Assembly: GCA_013176395.1 (NCBI GenBank)
Contig: JABMLP010000009.1
Span: forward strand, 1,054,001 to 1,118,000
DNA length: 64,000 nt
DNA from: Venturia oleaginea
Lineage: Eukaryota; Ascomycota; Dothideomycetes; Venturiales; Venturiaceae
Direction of reading: 5' to 3'
Shown piece after piece: positions 52,176-64,000 of the stretch. The translations under genes and the position numbers were made by a program. The notes beneath the pieces were generated by a model. That model ran no database searches, was not told the DNA's origin, and saw only the letters and a list, made by a program, of their open reading frames with translations. The stretch's first letter is position 1; each line of letters starts with the position of its first letter.

Positions 52176-54884
52176 TCAGGCCGTCATGCTATTACTTAAA
52201 CTCGACCTTCCACCGCTTTTCTTCAGCGTGCGAACAAGCGCCTCAAGCCGTCTTCGTTCATCCTGTTCAGCCTAAGAAGTAAAGTTAGCAAAGGACGCCC
52301 AGATCGGATGATAAGCGGAGACACATACCCTCATAGCCTTCATATGCTCAGTCCTAGTCTCCCTCATCATCTTCTTGAACTCGTTCTTCAGCACCATAGC
52401 ACCACTTCCCATCCCTTGCAAACCCCTCCCTCCTTCCGTCTCGTGCATCATCCCCAACCACTTAACCTGCTCCTCCGCAAGCCTCGTCTCCAGCTCCGCT
52501 TTCTTATCTCTCTCTTGGTCTAATTGTAATTCCAACTCATCCCTCTCCTTCTCCTGCTCAACACTAGCCTGTGTCAGTTCCTCAAATTCCTTGAGCGTAT
52601 TTGCTAGTTCTCTCTTAAGCTCTTGCTCGTGAGAAGGGTCGCCTGAAGAGGCCATTCGGAGGGCGGAGAGTTCGGCATTTGCAGCGTCGAGTTTCTTTGC
52701 TGCATCGGTATTGGCTGCCAACGCAGCATCGGCCTGGCGTTGAGAACGACTTCCAAAGGCAGCATCGAGTTCAGCTTTGCAAATGGTGAGTTCGGTGGTC
52801 AATCTGACAACCTCACCTTCAAGATCCCTCAACTCAGACTCGGTCTTGCGGAAGACATGTTCTTGGTCTTTTTGCTGCTGCGTCTCGGCCTCACGTGCGG
52901 CAGCTAGAGCTGCAAGTTGTTCTTCCAACGCCTTTGCGTTTTGTTCTGCGGCGGCGATCTTGGCATCTGCTTCCGCAATGGCGATACGTAATTCGTCCTG
53001 GGCTTTTTGTGTGGCATTTTCGAGGTCCAGGGAGAGCGATTGAATCTCAGCATTCTTTTTCTCGTGCAGCATTTCCAGTTCCGCGTGACGAGAGGAAACC
53101 TTCTCTAGTTCTTCTTTTGTCGTAGAATGTTGCTCGTTCAAGCGGTCGAGCTGAGCCTGTAGATCGTCGACGACTGGTCCAGCCGTCATGCCTCGTGACG
53201 CTATGGCCCGGTGCTGGCTGACTTTACGACGTAGGCTGGTCTGCTTTTCCTTGAGATAAGATGATTTGCTGATAAGCAATTGTACTTTCGTGTTGAACGA
53301 CTGCAGCGAAAACTCTTCGGGCAGTCCATCGTCCTCGTCAGGTGACGACTCATCATCAGAATCGTCTTCTCTGCCAGCACCGCGTTTGGCGATTATTTGA
53401 TCGCGCTCGGCTCGTTTTCGATTTCTCAAGTCTTCCTCAGCACCAAGAATGAATTGCCACAGTCCCTGCAAAACGACATCTGTTTGACTGTTTTTTTCTG
53501 CGTTGGCTGCAGAATTTTGAACAATGGTCTTGATAGTGGCCAGTCTTTCATTCGTGTACTGTATTAGCGCCAAAGGACCTTCATCGTATGGAATTGGTGG
53601 CAAAGTGCCAGCATTGCTCGATGGATTTAAGGAGTTCAGCAGCTCAAAAAGCTGCGAGTTCACGTTACCAAGCTGGTCAGCCAGGCGATCTTCCATGGCC
53701 ATGTTTTCTTGTAAGCTAGCTTGAAGCTCAATCTGAAGTTCAGCCTTGTCTTTCTCTAACTCATCGATCACCGCAGTACTGGTCGACTGAGACTCCGACT
53801 GTTGTTGCATGTAGGTTTGCTCGATGTTCAGATCTTCAATACCCTGGCCAAGTACTTCAAGCTGCTGAGTTATCGTGGCATGGGTGACGGTTTCCAGACT
53901 GGGTTGCGGAAATTGAGGATATCCATGTGCTTTTCCAGGATTGCTCTGTGAAACCATGTGCTTTACTTGACCATTCAATTCATCTAGGCGCTTTGCCACT
54001 GGAAGCAGAGCCTCTTTCTGTATATTCGAATCGCCTTCAGAACTCCGCCTTCGTGGTATGACCCCAAAACTCTCCAGCATGCCATCAAAAGTGCTCTCGC
54101 TATTCTGGAATCCGCGGTCCTGCGTCGTGTAGCCGTCAAGACTAGCAGGGCTTTCCGGTCGCCCATCCGGTACAAAACGTCCCTCGGGCTGTGTCTTCGC
54201 AAGTCCTTTGTGCGTGAGTTGTAGTATCCCGGCTGTGTGTTGCAATATTTTCGTTTGCGCATCTCGCGACCTCTGTTCCATAGAATACAGCTCCCGACTC
54301 AGCTCGTCGCATTTCTTCGCAGCAGAAGCAAGTTCCGCATTTGCCTTGTCCTCGGTCTCTTTCCTGGAAAAGAGACTACTCCGCCTATTCGCCTTGGCTG
54401 GAGATGATGCTACTGACGAGGGACGCGAATTCAAATGTAACCGCCTGAGTGATTTGGCCGCATCGCGAACCTTTGTTTCCAGCGCCAGTCTCCTCCGCAG
54501 TCCATCTATGCGCTTCCTCAGCAGTATGTCCTCCTTCTTCAAGCTTTCCAACTCTTCAAATGAGAGCACATCGTACTGCTGGCAGTCGCCAATGGCTGTC
54601 TCGACCAGTAGATGCGTTTGTATGGGATCGCTCAGTGTGGGAGATCTTCGCCGTCTCGTTTGTCGCGGTTCGCTTTGGCGTACGGAACTTTTGCTGCTCT
54701 GGTATCCTCCTAGGAGTATTTCCGGCGAGAATGGCTGTTTGTGCAAGGGCGTGCCATAGTAGCTGGATGGGGGTACTACCGACATGCGGTCCTGCTCAGG
54801 GTAGTGAGAGGAGGCGACAGAGTATGTCATGGCCGCGTCTGGCAGCATGTGCTGTTGAGAGGTACCATTCTGCATGTCGCACAT
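52176..54884 (-). CDS. Uds1 (up-regulated during septation) domain coiled-coil protein
   Basis: Exons 54884-52329 and 52271-52176 with a 57-nt intron (52272-52328) give 883 residues. The last exon adds AEQDERRRLEALVRTLKKSG and a short tail in place of an intron-derived ending. A Ser/Pro-rich N-terminus contains YGTPLHKQPFSPEILLGG. The Uds1 domain is seen as TAIGDCQQYDVLSFEELESL and RKRIDGLRRRLALETKVRDA (about residues 95-145). A long coiled coil from about 580 to 850 follows (DLQAQLDRLNEQHSTTKEEL and similar). Proteins of this family are induced at septation in fission yeast and are general in filamentous fungi; a structural role at septa or cell tips is inferred. Confidence 0.88.
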
Positions 54885-55533
54885 ATGTCTCTGCTAGAAC
54901 TTCATCTGGGTTGCGCTTTCTAGCGGAATCGAGGTGTGGCAGTTAGGAATGGTGGTGCAAATAGAGACATGAACTCTGGCCGCTGCCTTGTCTCACAAGC
55001 CAAAAGATAGGAATAGGACGTTCAATATCTGCTGAACTCCCCTCGCACTGAAAGATGGAGGTGGAACAGGGGCGAAGCCAGCTACTAGAGTACTATGTAT
55101 TCTAGGAAGAACGCCACAGCCGCAATCAAACGCGTCCTGCCCTGCAACCGAACACAACCATTTGTCAGCCCTCTGGAAGTTTGGAAGCCTGGATCGGGTT
55201 GGCATTGGCATTCCATTTTTATCGATTGTGCCCCTCCCCTGTCCATCCCTCAGCTGAAGTCCGTACGGCTCTGATCGATGGGCTAGCCACGCTTACACAT
55301 CTGATACATAGCACGTATCAATATTAGACCATTTGCTCCTTCCAAACATCTTGACCCCAAGAAAGCCTTCAATCTCAAGAGGTGGGAAAATAAATCAAGC
55401 GATTCTTGGAGAGAAAATAGTCAGCTCCTGTTTCGAGTCGTGAGTAGAATATGGACCCGAGCTTGAAACGACAGACACTTGGACCTTCAGGGCTGACATG
55501 TACTTGGCAGGATACTACTTCGAATTTGATACA
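54885..55533. other. Divergent promoter region
   Basis: 650 bases between the starts of the Uds1-domain gene (leftward) and the N-acetyltransferase gene (rightward). A short minus frame at 54993-55211 has no motif. Confidence 0.45.
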
Positions 55534-56915
55534 ATGGCATCCCAATATTCCAAAGAAGAGATCACCCAGTATTACGATCGGATCAGCGTCCCAGAGGCTT
55601 TACGAATCTACGATGTCTCCGGATTGAGCCCCAAAGCTGCCCTGAGCTACCTCAAGGAATTACAAAAACATCACTTGGTTTCCGTGCCATTTGAGAACAT
55701 CGTGAGTTTATCTTTCAATTACAAGGGTGCGGCTATAATTGTCGTTTGTTGTGATGAGCTCCACGATCGTCGCATGGTTCTGTTTTTAGCCCCAGCAATG
55801 CTTGACCTTTCAGAGTTCCATCTTCCAAATTGGATCTCGAATGTGTAGTCTTTGCTTTGAAAGCTACTGGGGTTCTTCCATCCTCTCAGAATAAGATCTA
55901 TGATTGACCGACCTCAAGGGGTGGAGTTCGATGCAAGCAGATTCTTGGAAATATCTTTCATACTATGCCGGGAATATTTAGTACTTCACTTGGATCAGGA
56001 TGCAAGTCGCATTGATTTGATCGTTGCACACATGGATATAACATTGGAAGATATAACATTGGAAGATATAACATTGGAAGTGCTAATCATTCCTTTCAAA
56101 GTCCCTCCATTACTCTCCAAGTAGAACAGTAATACTCCACCCCGAACAACTTTTCCGAAAGATTGTTCACGGCGGCCGAGGAGGCTACTGCATGGAACTG
56201 AACGCCGTTTTTGGTGTCCTCCTTCGCTCTCTAAAATACAACCTCTACCCAACAGGCGCCCGCGTCCATGATGGTCGAGAATTCGGAGGCTGGTAAGTCT
56301 TCCATACAAAAGAGTCCCGATCTCCGCATTCTGATCTGATCATCTGTATCAAGGGACCACATGCTCAACCTCGTCACCATCGGCGACTCCCGCTATGTAG
56401 TCGACGTAGGCTTCGGCTCCAACTACGTCCCCACAGCCCCCCTCCGCCTAATCCACGACGCAGCTGGCGTCCAAAACGTCTCCCCCGCCTCCATCCGTCT
56501 AATATACAAAAACATCGAGGGCTCTCTAAACGCCTACCAAAAAATCTGGGTCTTCCAACATCGCATCAACGATACCACCGAGTTCAAAGACATGTATTGT
56601 TTCACCGATACCGAGTTCCGACCGAGAGATTTCGAGATGATGAATTTTTGGACGAGTAAGAGTCCGAAGATTATTTTTACGCAGAGGTTGATTTGTAATA
56701 AGTTGATTTTGGGGGAGGGAGAGAGAGAGAAGGAGATTGTGGGGACGTTGACGCTGATAGGGGAGTTGAAGAGGAGGGTTGGTGCTAAGAGTGAGGTTGT
56801 GAAGGATTTCAAGAGTGAAGAGGAGAGGATTGAGGCGTTGAGTGAATGCTTTGGGATCACGCTCAGTGACGTTGAGAAGGAGGCTATTACGGGGACTGCC
56901 AATGAGATCAGGTAG
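55534..56915 (+). CDS. Arylamine N-acetyltransferase
   Basis: Exons 55534-55701, 56102-56292 and 56354-56915 give 306 residues, normal for the family. The enzyme transfers acetyl or other acyl groups from CoA to aromatic amines and hydrazines. The Cys-His-Asp triad is present: Cys in GGRGGYCMELN, His in WDHMLNLV (formed across intron 2) and Asp in RYVVDVGFGS. Other family text is SVPFENI|SLHYS across intron 1 and HPEQLFRKIV. The first intron is 400 nt, about seven times longer than others in this window, and contains a 15-bp tandem repeat. The upstream in-frame ATG at 55498 was not used because MASQYSKEEITQYYDRI is the usual N-terminus. Fungal members detoxify compounds such as plant benzoxazolinones. 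Confidence 0.9.
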
Positions 56916-58124
56916 ATTGTTGAGGAGTTGTCTAGTATATACATTGTTGCTGCCTCACACCACTGCCACACACCACTGCCAGACTTGCTCTTGATCTTTG
57001 CATTGTGATTCTCGCTCAGATGATGCGCTTCTCGACCTAGATTTTGTGTCAGTACACCTGCCTTACTCATGCCATATCTCAAAGAAGATCCATACCTTCC
57101 ATGGATTGTTCAACTCGAAACCCTTTGGTGCAATGGGCTTATCCGACTGTCCCCTTAGATATCCAGTCAATCGTCTGTCCCTCTCCATCACTGTCGCAGG
57201 TCAGTATGTCGCAGAATTGTGGTATTCAGGGGCTAGGAAATCGTACTTTGCTATCCATAAGTCAGTCGTCACAGCTCTATTTTCATTCTACAGAGAATCT
57301 ATCTTACCCTGTCCCATGAGTCGATTCCCCATCTTCCGCGCTTTCCGCCGTTCTTCATGTGATCGAGTTTTGCGAGAGTTCCGCCAGTGACGGCGAACAT
57401 CTATGCCATGGTGTCAGTCCTCTGCGGGTTGTAGTCGAAGGGTTGATTCGTACGCCGACCATGATGCCATAGGGAATGAGGGCTTCAAATGGGACACCCA
57501 TGATGGTTAGTGTTTTTTGGGAGTTTATGCCAGCGGCTAGAAGTTATTATTCGCTCGTCGGTCGTGAGTGAGGGCGCAATTGAGTTCAATAGCAGTTGGC
57601 GATGTCGTGAAGTGGAAGGTCACGAAGGTTGGCTTAGGAGGGCCCCACGCATGAGTAACGAACACCCGGCACTTCACGAAACCATGAATTTGAGGCCAAC
57701 GACGACCGGTAGACACAGTTTCTGAATTATTTCGCGACTCGAAAACTCCTAACACAGCCTATGAACCAGATTTCCCACCAAGTTCCATCGTAAAGTCCCC
57801 GAATCACTCCTACAGACGCGTTCGATCGACTCCCGCTTCACCTCACCACGCGCGACAGCCTGGAAATCATCGCCATACGGCAGGAAACACTGTCGCAAAC
57901 ATCTTTACAGTCATAATACAGGAAGAGAAGGTCAAAAAATCTACAGCACAGCCCATACCGTCACCTAGCGTCCGCCTGCGATCAGAGCCTCCACACCTTT
58001 AGCCTGCGATCAATGAACGGTTTCAGGCCGCGAATTGCGGCAGAGGCACTATTCTAGCCTTTCCAGACCAGGAAACTACGTGAAACTGGAATATTTCAAT
58101 AGACTGGCGACAGTCATTTCGGCC
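56916..58124. other. Intergenic region of about 1.2 kb
   Basis: No recognised gene. Frames at 56998-57390 (+) and 57510-57725 (+) lack motifs. The right end is the 5' flank of the acetyltransferase gene. Confidence 0.45.
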
Positions 58125-61100
58125 ATGGCTGGAGAGCCTAGCAGTCAAATGGACCACCGCTACAACGTAGGAGATACAGTTGCAAAGTCGGATGACGACG
58201 CTATGGATTTACTTCCTGTGACGGCTGAGGAGGTCCACGATTTGCAGGACAAGGCCGAAGATTTGGACCTGGATGCTGAAGGCGAGGACGATGATGCAGA
58301 TGCAGATGCAGACTCGGACCCGGATGCGGACATAGATGCCGAGGGAGAGGAGGACGAAGAGGCTGTATTACTGATTCGTCGGCCACCAAAACTTGCAGAA
58401 GAAGAAGATGGCGATGTGGATGCTGAGGTCGAAACAGCTTCTGAAGTGCATCCTGAAAGTGAGAGCGAACATGATTCGGATACAAATACAGATACCGAAG
58501 TGGAAAATGAGTGGGAAGCCGAAAGTGATACTGCTGCAGAAGTGGAAGCAGAGATCGTGGACCCCAACCAGTGCATGTCAGTACTTCCCATCCTGCACTG
58601 GCTCAAGAACAAACTAATAGAATGGCTAGATTCTGTGGCGGAGACGAAGAACATGATCCGAGTGAAGAATTCGAAGAATACCTTGCATGCGCGGTTTGCG
58701 GAGATAACTGTAGGTTTTTTGTTTCCTTTTCGAGGCGAGCATTTATATTTCTCGAGTGGACCCCAGGCTAATCAATGTCACGTTCCTGCAGCTCATAGGC
58801 AATGTGCACGAGACGCTAACTCTCTTGGGCCGGACGAGGGTATGTTAAAGACATGACAAACACGAGACAAACAGAAATTGACAATGGAATACAGATGCCG
58901 AACATTGGCGATGCAAAACATGTGTTACCAACGGACTAGAGGCCGATGCAAAAGAAAATGGCGAGAAGTCAAGTTCAAGAAGGCGTTCCTCTGCACCAAA
59001 GCTAACCAAAGAGCTTCTCCCAGGTGGCCGTGGAGCTATTAAGCCAGACTCGCATTCAGTCTTTGCTAAGCTCATTGTTGACGGGGATCCTATGGACGGT
59101 TCGCGTTCACTCCGGAAACGGAAACCGTCGGATGAAGGAGAGCCTGAACAACACCCAAGGCTGCCACGTAAACGTAGGAGGCCTTCAGAAGCGCCGCTTA
59201 CATCTACTGGTGATAAACCCTCTGCCTCTGCTACATCATCACCGAGAGCAACACGCGCAGCCATGAGTGAGGAAGCTGTTGTCAACGGTGACCATGCAGT
59301 GACGTCTGGCGAGGAAGGCTCTCTCAAGCTCCGAACTCGACCACGGCGTGCAGGAAGAAACCCTGAAAAAGGCTTCTGCCACCTGGTCACGTCAGAAGGT
59401 ATCAGTGTCATTGTCTCGTTCAACCTAGATCCAACCAAAATGCAGAAAATTCTGGCTTCGCGACCGAGGAAAGGTCGAGCGCGAGATCGTTCGCGGAAGA
59501 AAATCATACCGCCCGTCATACAGGAGCCAGAAATTTCACATTATCCGGCCATACCGTCTGGATTTGCTTCCCAGCTGCTGGCCATGGCCGACCGAGAACA
59601 AGACGAATCCAAGATGAAACCGTATGGTGGCATCCTTTCGGAAATCGAAGCAAACACTGAAAAGACTTTCCCACAAGAGCCTGATCGCAAGCGGTTCGAA
59701 GATGCGCGCCTTAAGGCGGAAGACGATTGGAGGAAAAAGATGGCGGCCGACAATGCCTTGCAAGAAGCCGCCAGATCCGCCCAGAAAACCTCTGGCCCTC
59801 CCAGCAAAATCAAGTGCATCGCTTTTGGAAATTATCAGATCGACACGTGGAATGCTGCGCCTTACCCTGAAGAGTACAGTAGAAATAGGCTGCTTTATAT
59901 TTGCGAGTACTGCCTAAAGTATATGAACTCTGACTTTGTGGCTTTCAGGCACAAGGTATGTTACTCTCCTTTTCTGCACAAGATGTTTCTAACAAAGACA
60001 AGTTAAAATGCCCCGCAAAGCATCCACCTGGCGATGAAATCTATCGCGATGGCAAATATTCGTTCTATGAAGTCGACGGCCGCAAGAACCCAGTTTACTG
60101 CCAAAACCTCTGTCTACTCGCCAAACTCTTCTTAGGCTCGAAAACACTCTACTACGATGTCGAACCCTTTCTCTTCTACGTCATGACAGAAGAGGATGAG
60201 TTTGGCTGCCATTTCGTTGGTTACTTTTCGAAAGAAAAACGGCCGAGTAGTATGAATAACGTTTCATGTATTCTCGTACTGCCCATCTTTCAACGTCGCG
60301 GATTTGGTCATATGCTCATTGACTTTTCGTACTTGCTCACCAAGAACGAACAGAAGATGGGATCGCCTGAGAAGCCATTGTCAGATATGGGATTGGTTTC
60401 CTATCGAGGCTACTGGCGGCTCACGCTTTGCGAGTTGCTGCGGAAACACCAGGGCACGATCAGTATTTCGAGAATTTCGGAACTCACAGGAATGACGCCG
60501 GATGATATTGTGTCAGCGCTTGAGGGGTTGAGAGCGCTTGTTCGCGATCCCATCACCAAGACTTATGCTCTTCGTATCGACCATGCATATTTCGCCGAGT
60601 ATGTCGAGAAGCACGAAAAGAAGGGATATCCAAAGATTGATCCCGAGGCTTTAATCTGGACACCGTACGTCATGAACCGTGGACTGACATCACACTACGA
60701 AGAAGGCGGTCCTATGCACGCTGTCGCGCCTCGAGAAGAGGAAGAGGAAGAGGCCGCAACACTACCCGAAGAAGAAGACTCCAAGAAAGATGACAAGGGC
60801 AATGAAAAGATGGTCAACGGTCACGGCGGCAAACCCACAAACGGCATCACCATATCCAAGGTCGCCGTCAATAGCGACGAAACACCAAGAGCAACCTCTC
60901 AACCCCTGCGAGCGGGATCTCAAACTCGCGCAGTATCGCAAACTAGAGCTGCTTCTCAGACGCGGGGTTCTGGAAGTCCAAGATCCCATCCTACGACCCC
61001 TCCACCGCTGCAAAATGGACACTCACATGTCTCCACGTGGAGTGTAACGTCACACCCTGGCTCCAATGCCCTCTCCATCCCACCTCATCGCTTCGAGATT

Positions 61101-61568
61101 TTCCCGCCTGTGCCGGGTATGAATAACAGACGTCGCCCTGGCCGTCCCTTTGGCTCGAGAACGCGGAGTACTCGGAATCCGAATGGAACGCCTAGTAAAA
61201 GGGCGATGAGTTCACATCAAATGAGTCAGACTGTTGGTGCGATACCGAGACAGAGGAGTAGGGGTTTCAGTGGGAATGAGCATTTTAGGACGGGCAGTCC
61301 GAGGAGTTTGGAAGGGCTTCGGAGGACTAGGAGTATGCTTGGTGAGGAGTTGGTTGGTGGGGATGAGGAGGCTGTTGAGGGGGGTGGGGAAAATGGCGAT
61401 GATAATGATGGTGAGGATATTGATGCCGATGGCGAGGGCGAGGGCGAGCAAGATGCTGAGGGTGAGAATGATGTCGATGCTCAAGATGATGAAGATGCGG
61501 ATGCGGATGCGGATGCGGATACAGATGCTGAAGGCGAAGAACTCTGGCAGGAGCTCCAGGCTGGCTAG
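58125..61568 (+). CDS. SAS3: MYST histone acetyltransferase with PHD finger (Sas3/Mst2 type)
   Basis: Exons 58125-58570, 58621-58709, 58792-58839, 58895-59955 and 60003-61568 give 1069 residues. The start is MAGEPSSQMDHRYNVGD. An acidic Asp/Ala/Glu tract (about 50-150) precedes a PHD finger assembled over three introns (CAVCGDN, HRQCARDANSLG, EHWRCKTC). The MYST domain has the C2HC finger YICEYCLKYM..FRHK|LKC, SCILVLPIFQRRGFGHMLID (catalytic Cys region and acetyl-CoA loop) and SPEKPLSDMG. The C-terminus ends in an acidic DADADADTDAEGEE tail. A PHD rather than a chromodomain separates it from Esa1 and points to the histone H3 acetyltransferase of NuA3-like complexes. The splice join in exon 2 is the least certain. 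Confidence 0.9.
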
Positions 61569-62443
61569 ATATGGAGGACAAGTTGATGCACAGATGTAAT
61601 CTGTCAAGCTAGAATATGGAAGGCAGTTACCGGTATGGGTATATAAATGGGGAATAGTATGGTCTTGCTATTGAGCACAAATATAAGTACGTATGTTCTT
61701 GTGGTAAGTACGCATATCCTCAAGGGTGCGTACGCATATAAATTTCACAAGTAAAAGAGGATATCATACCAATAGAGGGATTAACGACGCGATAGATAAG
61801 CCTTAGGTCTCTATCGCCATGGCTTCAAAATATATAATACCTCGTCTTTATTTCTAGCAGGGAGTTCTGTATCTGTAATATACGGTACTGGGTTGGATTA
61901 GTCTACAAACTTTCGAAACGGGAAGGATTCTGTGGGAGGCGTTTTCCTTCTTCTTCTTCTTCTTCTTCTATATGTGAGTGTATAGGCTCTGTTTATCAAG
62001 GCTTTGTTCATCAAGGCTTTGTTTATCAAGGCTTGTCTATAGTACACAGTTCTATTTTCTAGTACATAATTCACCGGTTTTCATCTATGCGTGCTAGAGT
62101 GCGAGATGGTACGTCCTATTCCTAGCCTCCAATATTATCCCGGTCTGGGTGAATATCTTTTACGTTCAGATTGTTTTCAAAGGTCTGTACATTCTTTCTA
62201 GGCTTTCTTGGTACAATTTTCTTTCTTTTGAGGGGAAAGTAAGTCACAGCGATATACAATAGTTGAGGCTTCAATTAGAGGGATATCCTAACTTCTTATC
62301 GGTAGAAGATGTCACAGGCTATGGCCTAGATTGTGGTTCTCGGCTATGCCCTCAACCTTTGGAAACTGCTGGAAGATTCCACAACCCCACCACCACTGAT
62401 TATAAAACCATGTATTCTAGTCTTTCTCTCTTTTCTTCAAGTT
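61569..62443. other. AT-rich intergenic region with small repeats
   Basis: A CTT microsatellite at about 61945-61969 is followed by three units of a 16-bp repeat around tttatcaaggctttg (61990-62036). No gene was recognised. Confidence 0.55.
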
Positions 62444-62669
62444 TGTAATACTCGTCAATCAGGATAGTCAATTGAAAAACATATCGACCACGCTATTACG
62501 GGACGGTAGCTGGAAAGACGCAGCATACTCGTAGCCAAAGATTGTTTAGATTCAGTTAAAGAGTGAAGGTATCTACAAACAGAGAACCTCAATGAGGTTC
62601 TTTCTCTATACTAGGCTCAATCAGGCTTAGGCTCTTAGCCTATACCAACCATGGGCCATGCCCATAACA
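62444..62669 (-). repeat. Candidate 3' LTR of the Ty3-type element
   Basis: On the minus strand a purine run (ggaggggggtaa) just after the pol stop is followed by TGTTATGGGCATGGCCC, a plausible polypurine tract and LTR start. A matching end, TATTACA, occurs 226 bp further on. The partner LTR lies outside the window, so the limits cannot be confirmed. Confidence 0.45.
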
Positions 62670-62681
62670 TTACCCCCCTCC

Positions 62682-64000
62682 TTACCGGGTGTGCAGGACT
62701 AAAGAGGGTGTGGTAGGTGGGATAATCAAACAGACAAACGCCATACATCGCTTCTGCCAGCTTGTAGCAGATTCGAAGGCGCTGGCCACCGCTACTCGGT
62801 TTCTTCGGGCCCCTGTTTGAGCTCCTATATCTTCGCCGACACCGTCGCCCTTGCCATACTCTGCCTCGAAGCGGTCTAAGTCCTCGACTTCTGTGAATAA
62901 TGAACGTGGCTGCCAATCGGGATCTGCATAGCCTTTCCATTTGATTAATAACTGACGAACCCAGCCTCGCCCAACCCGTTTCTTCTCTGCGCGAAGTATA
63001 CGTTCTACTTCAAACTCAGCCTCTGTTTCTTCGGTTTGAGGCACTAATGGTGGCGGCTGGGTATCATCGGATTCTTGTGAGGGCAGTGTGTCGGTTGCAG
63101 CTCGGCGGAGTAGGTCAACGTGGAAACGGTTATGGATACCACTTGGCAGGTCAGCCAGCTCGTATACCATCGGGGAGATCTGGTTCTCGACAGTGTATTT
63201 GGCTTGCGTCCACGACAGTTTCTTTGATAGCTGCGGAGTATTGATATTCCTAAGGTTCAACCAGACTTTGTCGCCCTTTTTTAACGTTTCGGCAGCTTGA
63301 CGTGACCTGTTGGCGTCGTTCTCCATCTTCTGCTGGGACCAGGCCATCGCTGCCTGTGCATATTCTTGTGCCTCTTCTATTCGTTGCACAAAGGTCTCGG
63401 CATCGGCTGTTGGTGAGTTACTGGGTGAGATTCGTTGTACTTTCTGGATTGGTTCCGCATGGTAGCCGTGAGTTAGATAGAATGGACTCATCCCTGTGAC
63501 TGAAGAGTCACGATTGTTCAGTGCTAACATAGCCGTAGGTAGTAGCGTTGGCCAGTCTAGTTGGGAGTATGCGATGAAGGCGCGGAGATAGCGTAGAACT
63601 TCCTGGTTCATACGCTCGGTCGCGCCATCGGTCTGTGGATGAAAGGCTGTAGAGAGTCTCTGCTCAATCTTTGTAAGTTCGCAAAGCTTCCTCCAAAAAC
63701 GACCTGTCCAATTGCTGCCTCTGTCCGACGTCAATGCCATGGGAAATCCGTGGTAGCGATAGTGGCATTGTAAGAACCTTTTCGCGCACTCTTTGGCGCT
63801 CATTGTAGTCATAGCCTCCAACGTAACACTTTTGAGGAGGCGATCTGTGATAACCATGAGGTATTTTGGGCCGTTTTCCTCCGCGGGCAAATCAGTCATG
63901 AAATCGATTGATAGCTCGCTGTGGAAGCGGGCCGGGATTGGAAGTGGTTTCAGAAGACCTCGCTTCTTATCACGCCATATTCCTGTTCTCCCACATACGT
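62682..64000 (-). CDS. Ty3/Gypsy chromovirus integrase with chromodomain (partial)
   Basis: The frame is open to the window edge and stops at 62682. The integrase catalytic core shows LSIDFMTDLP (first Asp), ALTSDRGSNWTGRFW (second Asp) and STAFHPQTDGATERMNQEVL (Glu). A C-terminal GPY-like region (GDKVWLNLRNI, KLSWTQAKYTVENQIS) is followed by a chromodomain (FEVERILRAEKK, QLLIKWKGYADPDWQPRSLF). This order is diagnostic of chromoviruses, the commonest LTR elements in ascomycetes; the chromodomain directs integration to marked chromatin. No disabling lesion is seen in the visible part. Confidence 0.93.
   Translation of the reverse strand, partial: VCGRTGIWRDKKRGLLKPLPIPARFHSELSIDFMTDLPAEENGPKYLMVITDRLLKSVTLEAMTTMSAKECAKRFLQCHYRYHGFPMALTSDRGSNWTGRFWRKLCELTKIEQRLSTAFHPQTDGATERMNQEVLRYLRAFIAYSQLDWPTLLPTAMLALNNRDSSVTGMSPFYLTHGYHAEPIQKVQRISPSNSPTADAETFVQRIEEAQEYAQAAMAWSQQKMENDANRSRQAAETLKKGDKVWLNLRNINTPQLSKKLSWTQAKYTVENQISPMVYELADLPSGIHNRFHVDLLRRAATDTLPSQESDDTQPPPLVPQTEETEAEFEVERILRAEKKRVGRGWVRQLLIKWKGYADPDWQPRSLFTEVEDLDRFEAEYGKGDGVGEDIGAQTGARRNRVAVASAFESATSWQKRCMAFVCLIIPPTTPSLVLHTR

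Noticed and set aside
58160..58654. Serine-rich 164-residue minus-strand frame
   Set aside because: Reverse complement of the acidic Asp/Glu/Ala repeats of the SAS3-like gene.
1..64000. CRISPR array, operon or prokaryotic signals
   Set aside because: The DNA is eukaryotic; the tandem repeats (15422, 25032, 61990) have only three units without spacers.

Overview
The window looks like nuclear DNA of a filamentous ascomycete (Pezizomycotina). The evidence is short introns of about 47-82 nt with GT..AG ends and CTAAC/CTGAC-like branch sites, a SUP35 with a glutamine/tyrosine-rich prion-like N-terminus, a Uds1-domain septation protein, a PHD-MYST acetyltransferase of the Sas3 type, secreted sedolisin and type-B carboxylesterase genes, and pogo/Fot1, hAT and chromovirus Ty3 elements. 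The class cannot be fixed from the sequence alone. Gene models were assembled by eye; splice sites were accepted when they restored family motifs and kept frame.

Layout. 1-530: decayed pogo/Fot1 transposase tail. 643-2264 (-): secreted carboxylesterase with a 5-nt micro-exon. 3245-4003 (+): DUF1772 (anthrone-oxygenase-like) protein. 4714-5115: Mutator-like MITE. 5859-6269 (+): F-box-like ORF. 6746-8624 (-): class 3 lipase. 9124-10503 (-): family 2 glycosyltransferase. 11553-11841 (-): small secreted six-cysteine, knottin-like protein. 13450-15419 (+): sedolisin peptidase.

15646-25032 is the most unusual part. Two practically identical 4.6-kb copies of a retrotransposon with reverse transcriptase, RNase H and a tyrosine recombinase (DIRS/Ngaro type) lie tail to tail and form a 9.2-kb palindrome. 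Elements with this gene set are, to my knowledge, almost unknown in Ascomycota. The right copy ends 267 bp upstream of the likely start of ETP1 (RING/UBP-finger ubiquitin ligase, 25299-27356).

27357-40990 is accessory. It holds a doubtful coiled-coil gene, a SnoaL-like protein, tRNA-Lys(CTT), and a nest of elements: a pogo element with a TA duplication sits inside a hAT element with an 8-bp duplication, and the hAT element lies beside or within broken DUF3659/coiled-coil genes. An intact paralogue follows at 38858-39773.

40998-46480 (-) holds two conserved genes, SUP35 (eRF3) and the glycerol-3-phosphate acyltransferase SCT1/GPT2. 47400-51600 is gene-poor, with zinc-finger remnants and a berberine-bridge-type oxidase pseudogene that has lost its FAD core. 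52176-54884 (-) is the Uds1-domain protein, 55534-56915 (+) an arylamine N-acetyltransferase, and 58125-61568 (+) the SAS3-like acetyltransferase. The right edge carries the 3' end of a Ty3/chromovirus element with a chromodomain integrase and a candidate LTR.

The host genes form no evident pathway: housekeeping genes are separated by gene-poor stretches loaded with mobile elements of several classes and their damage.
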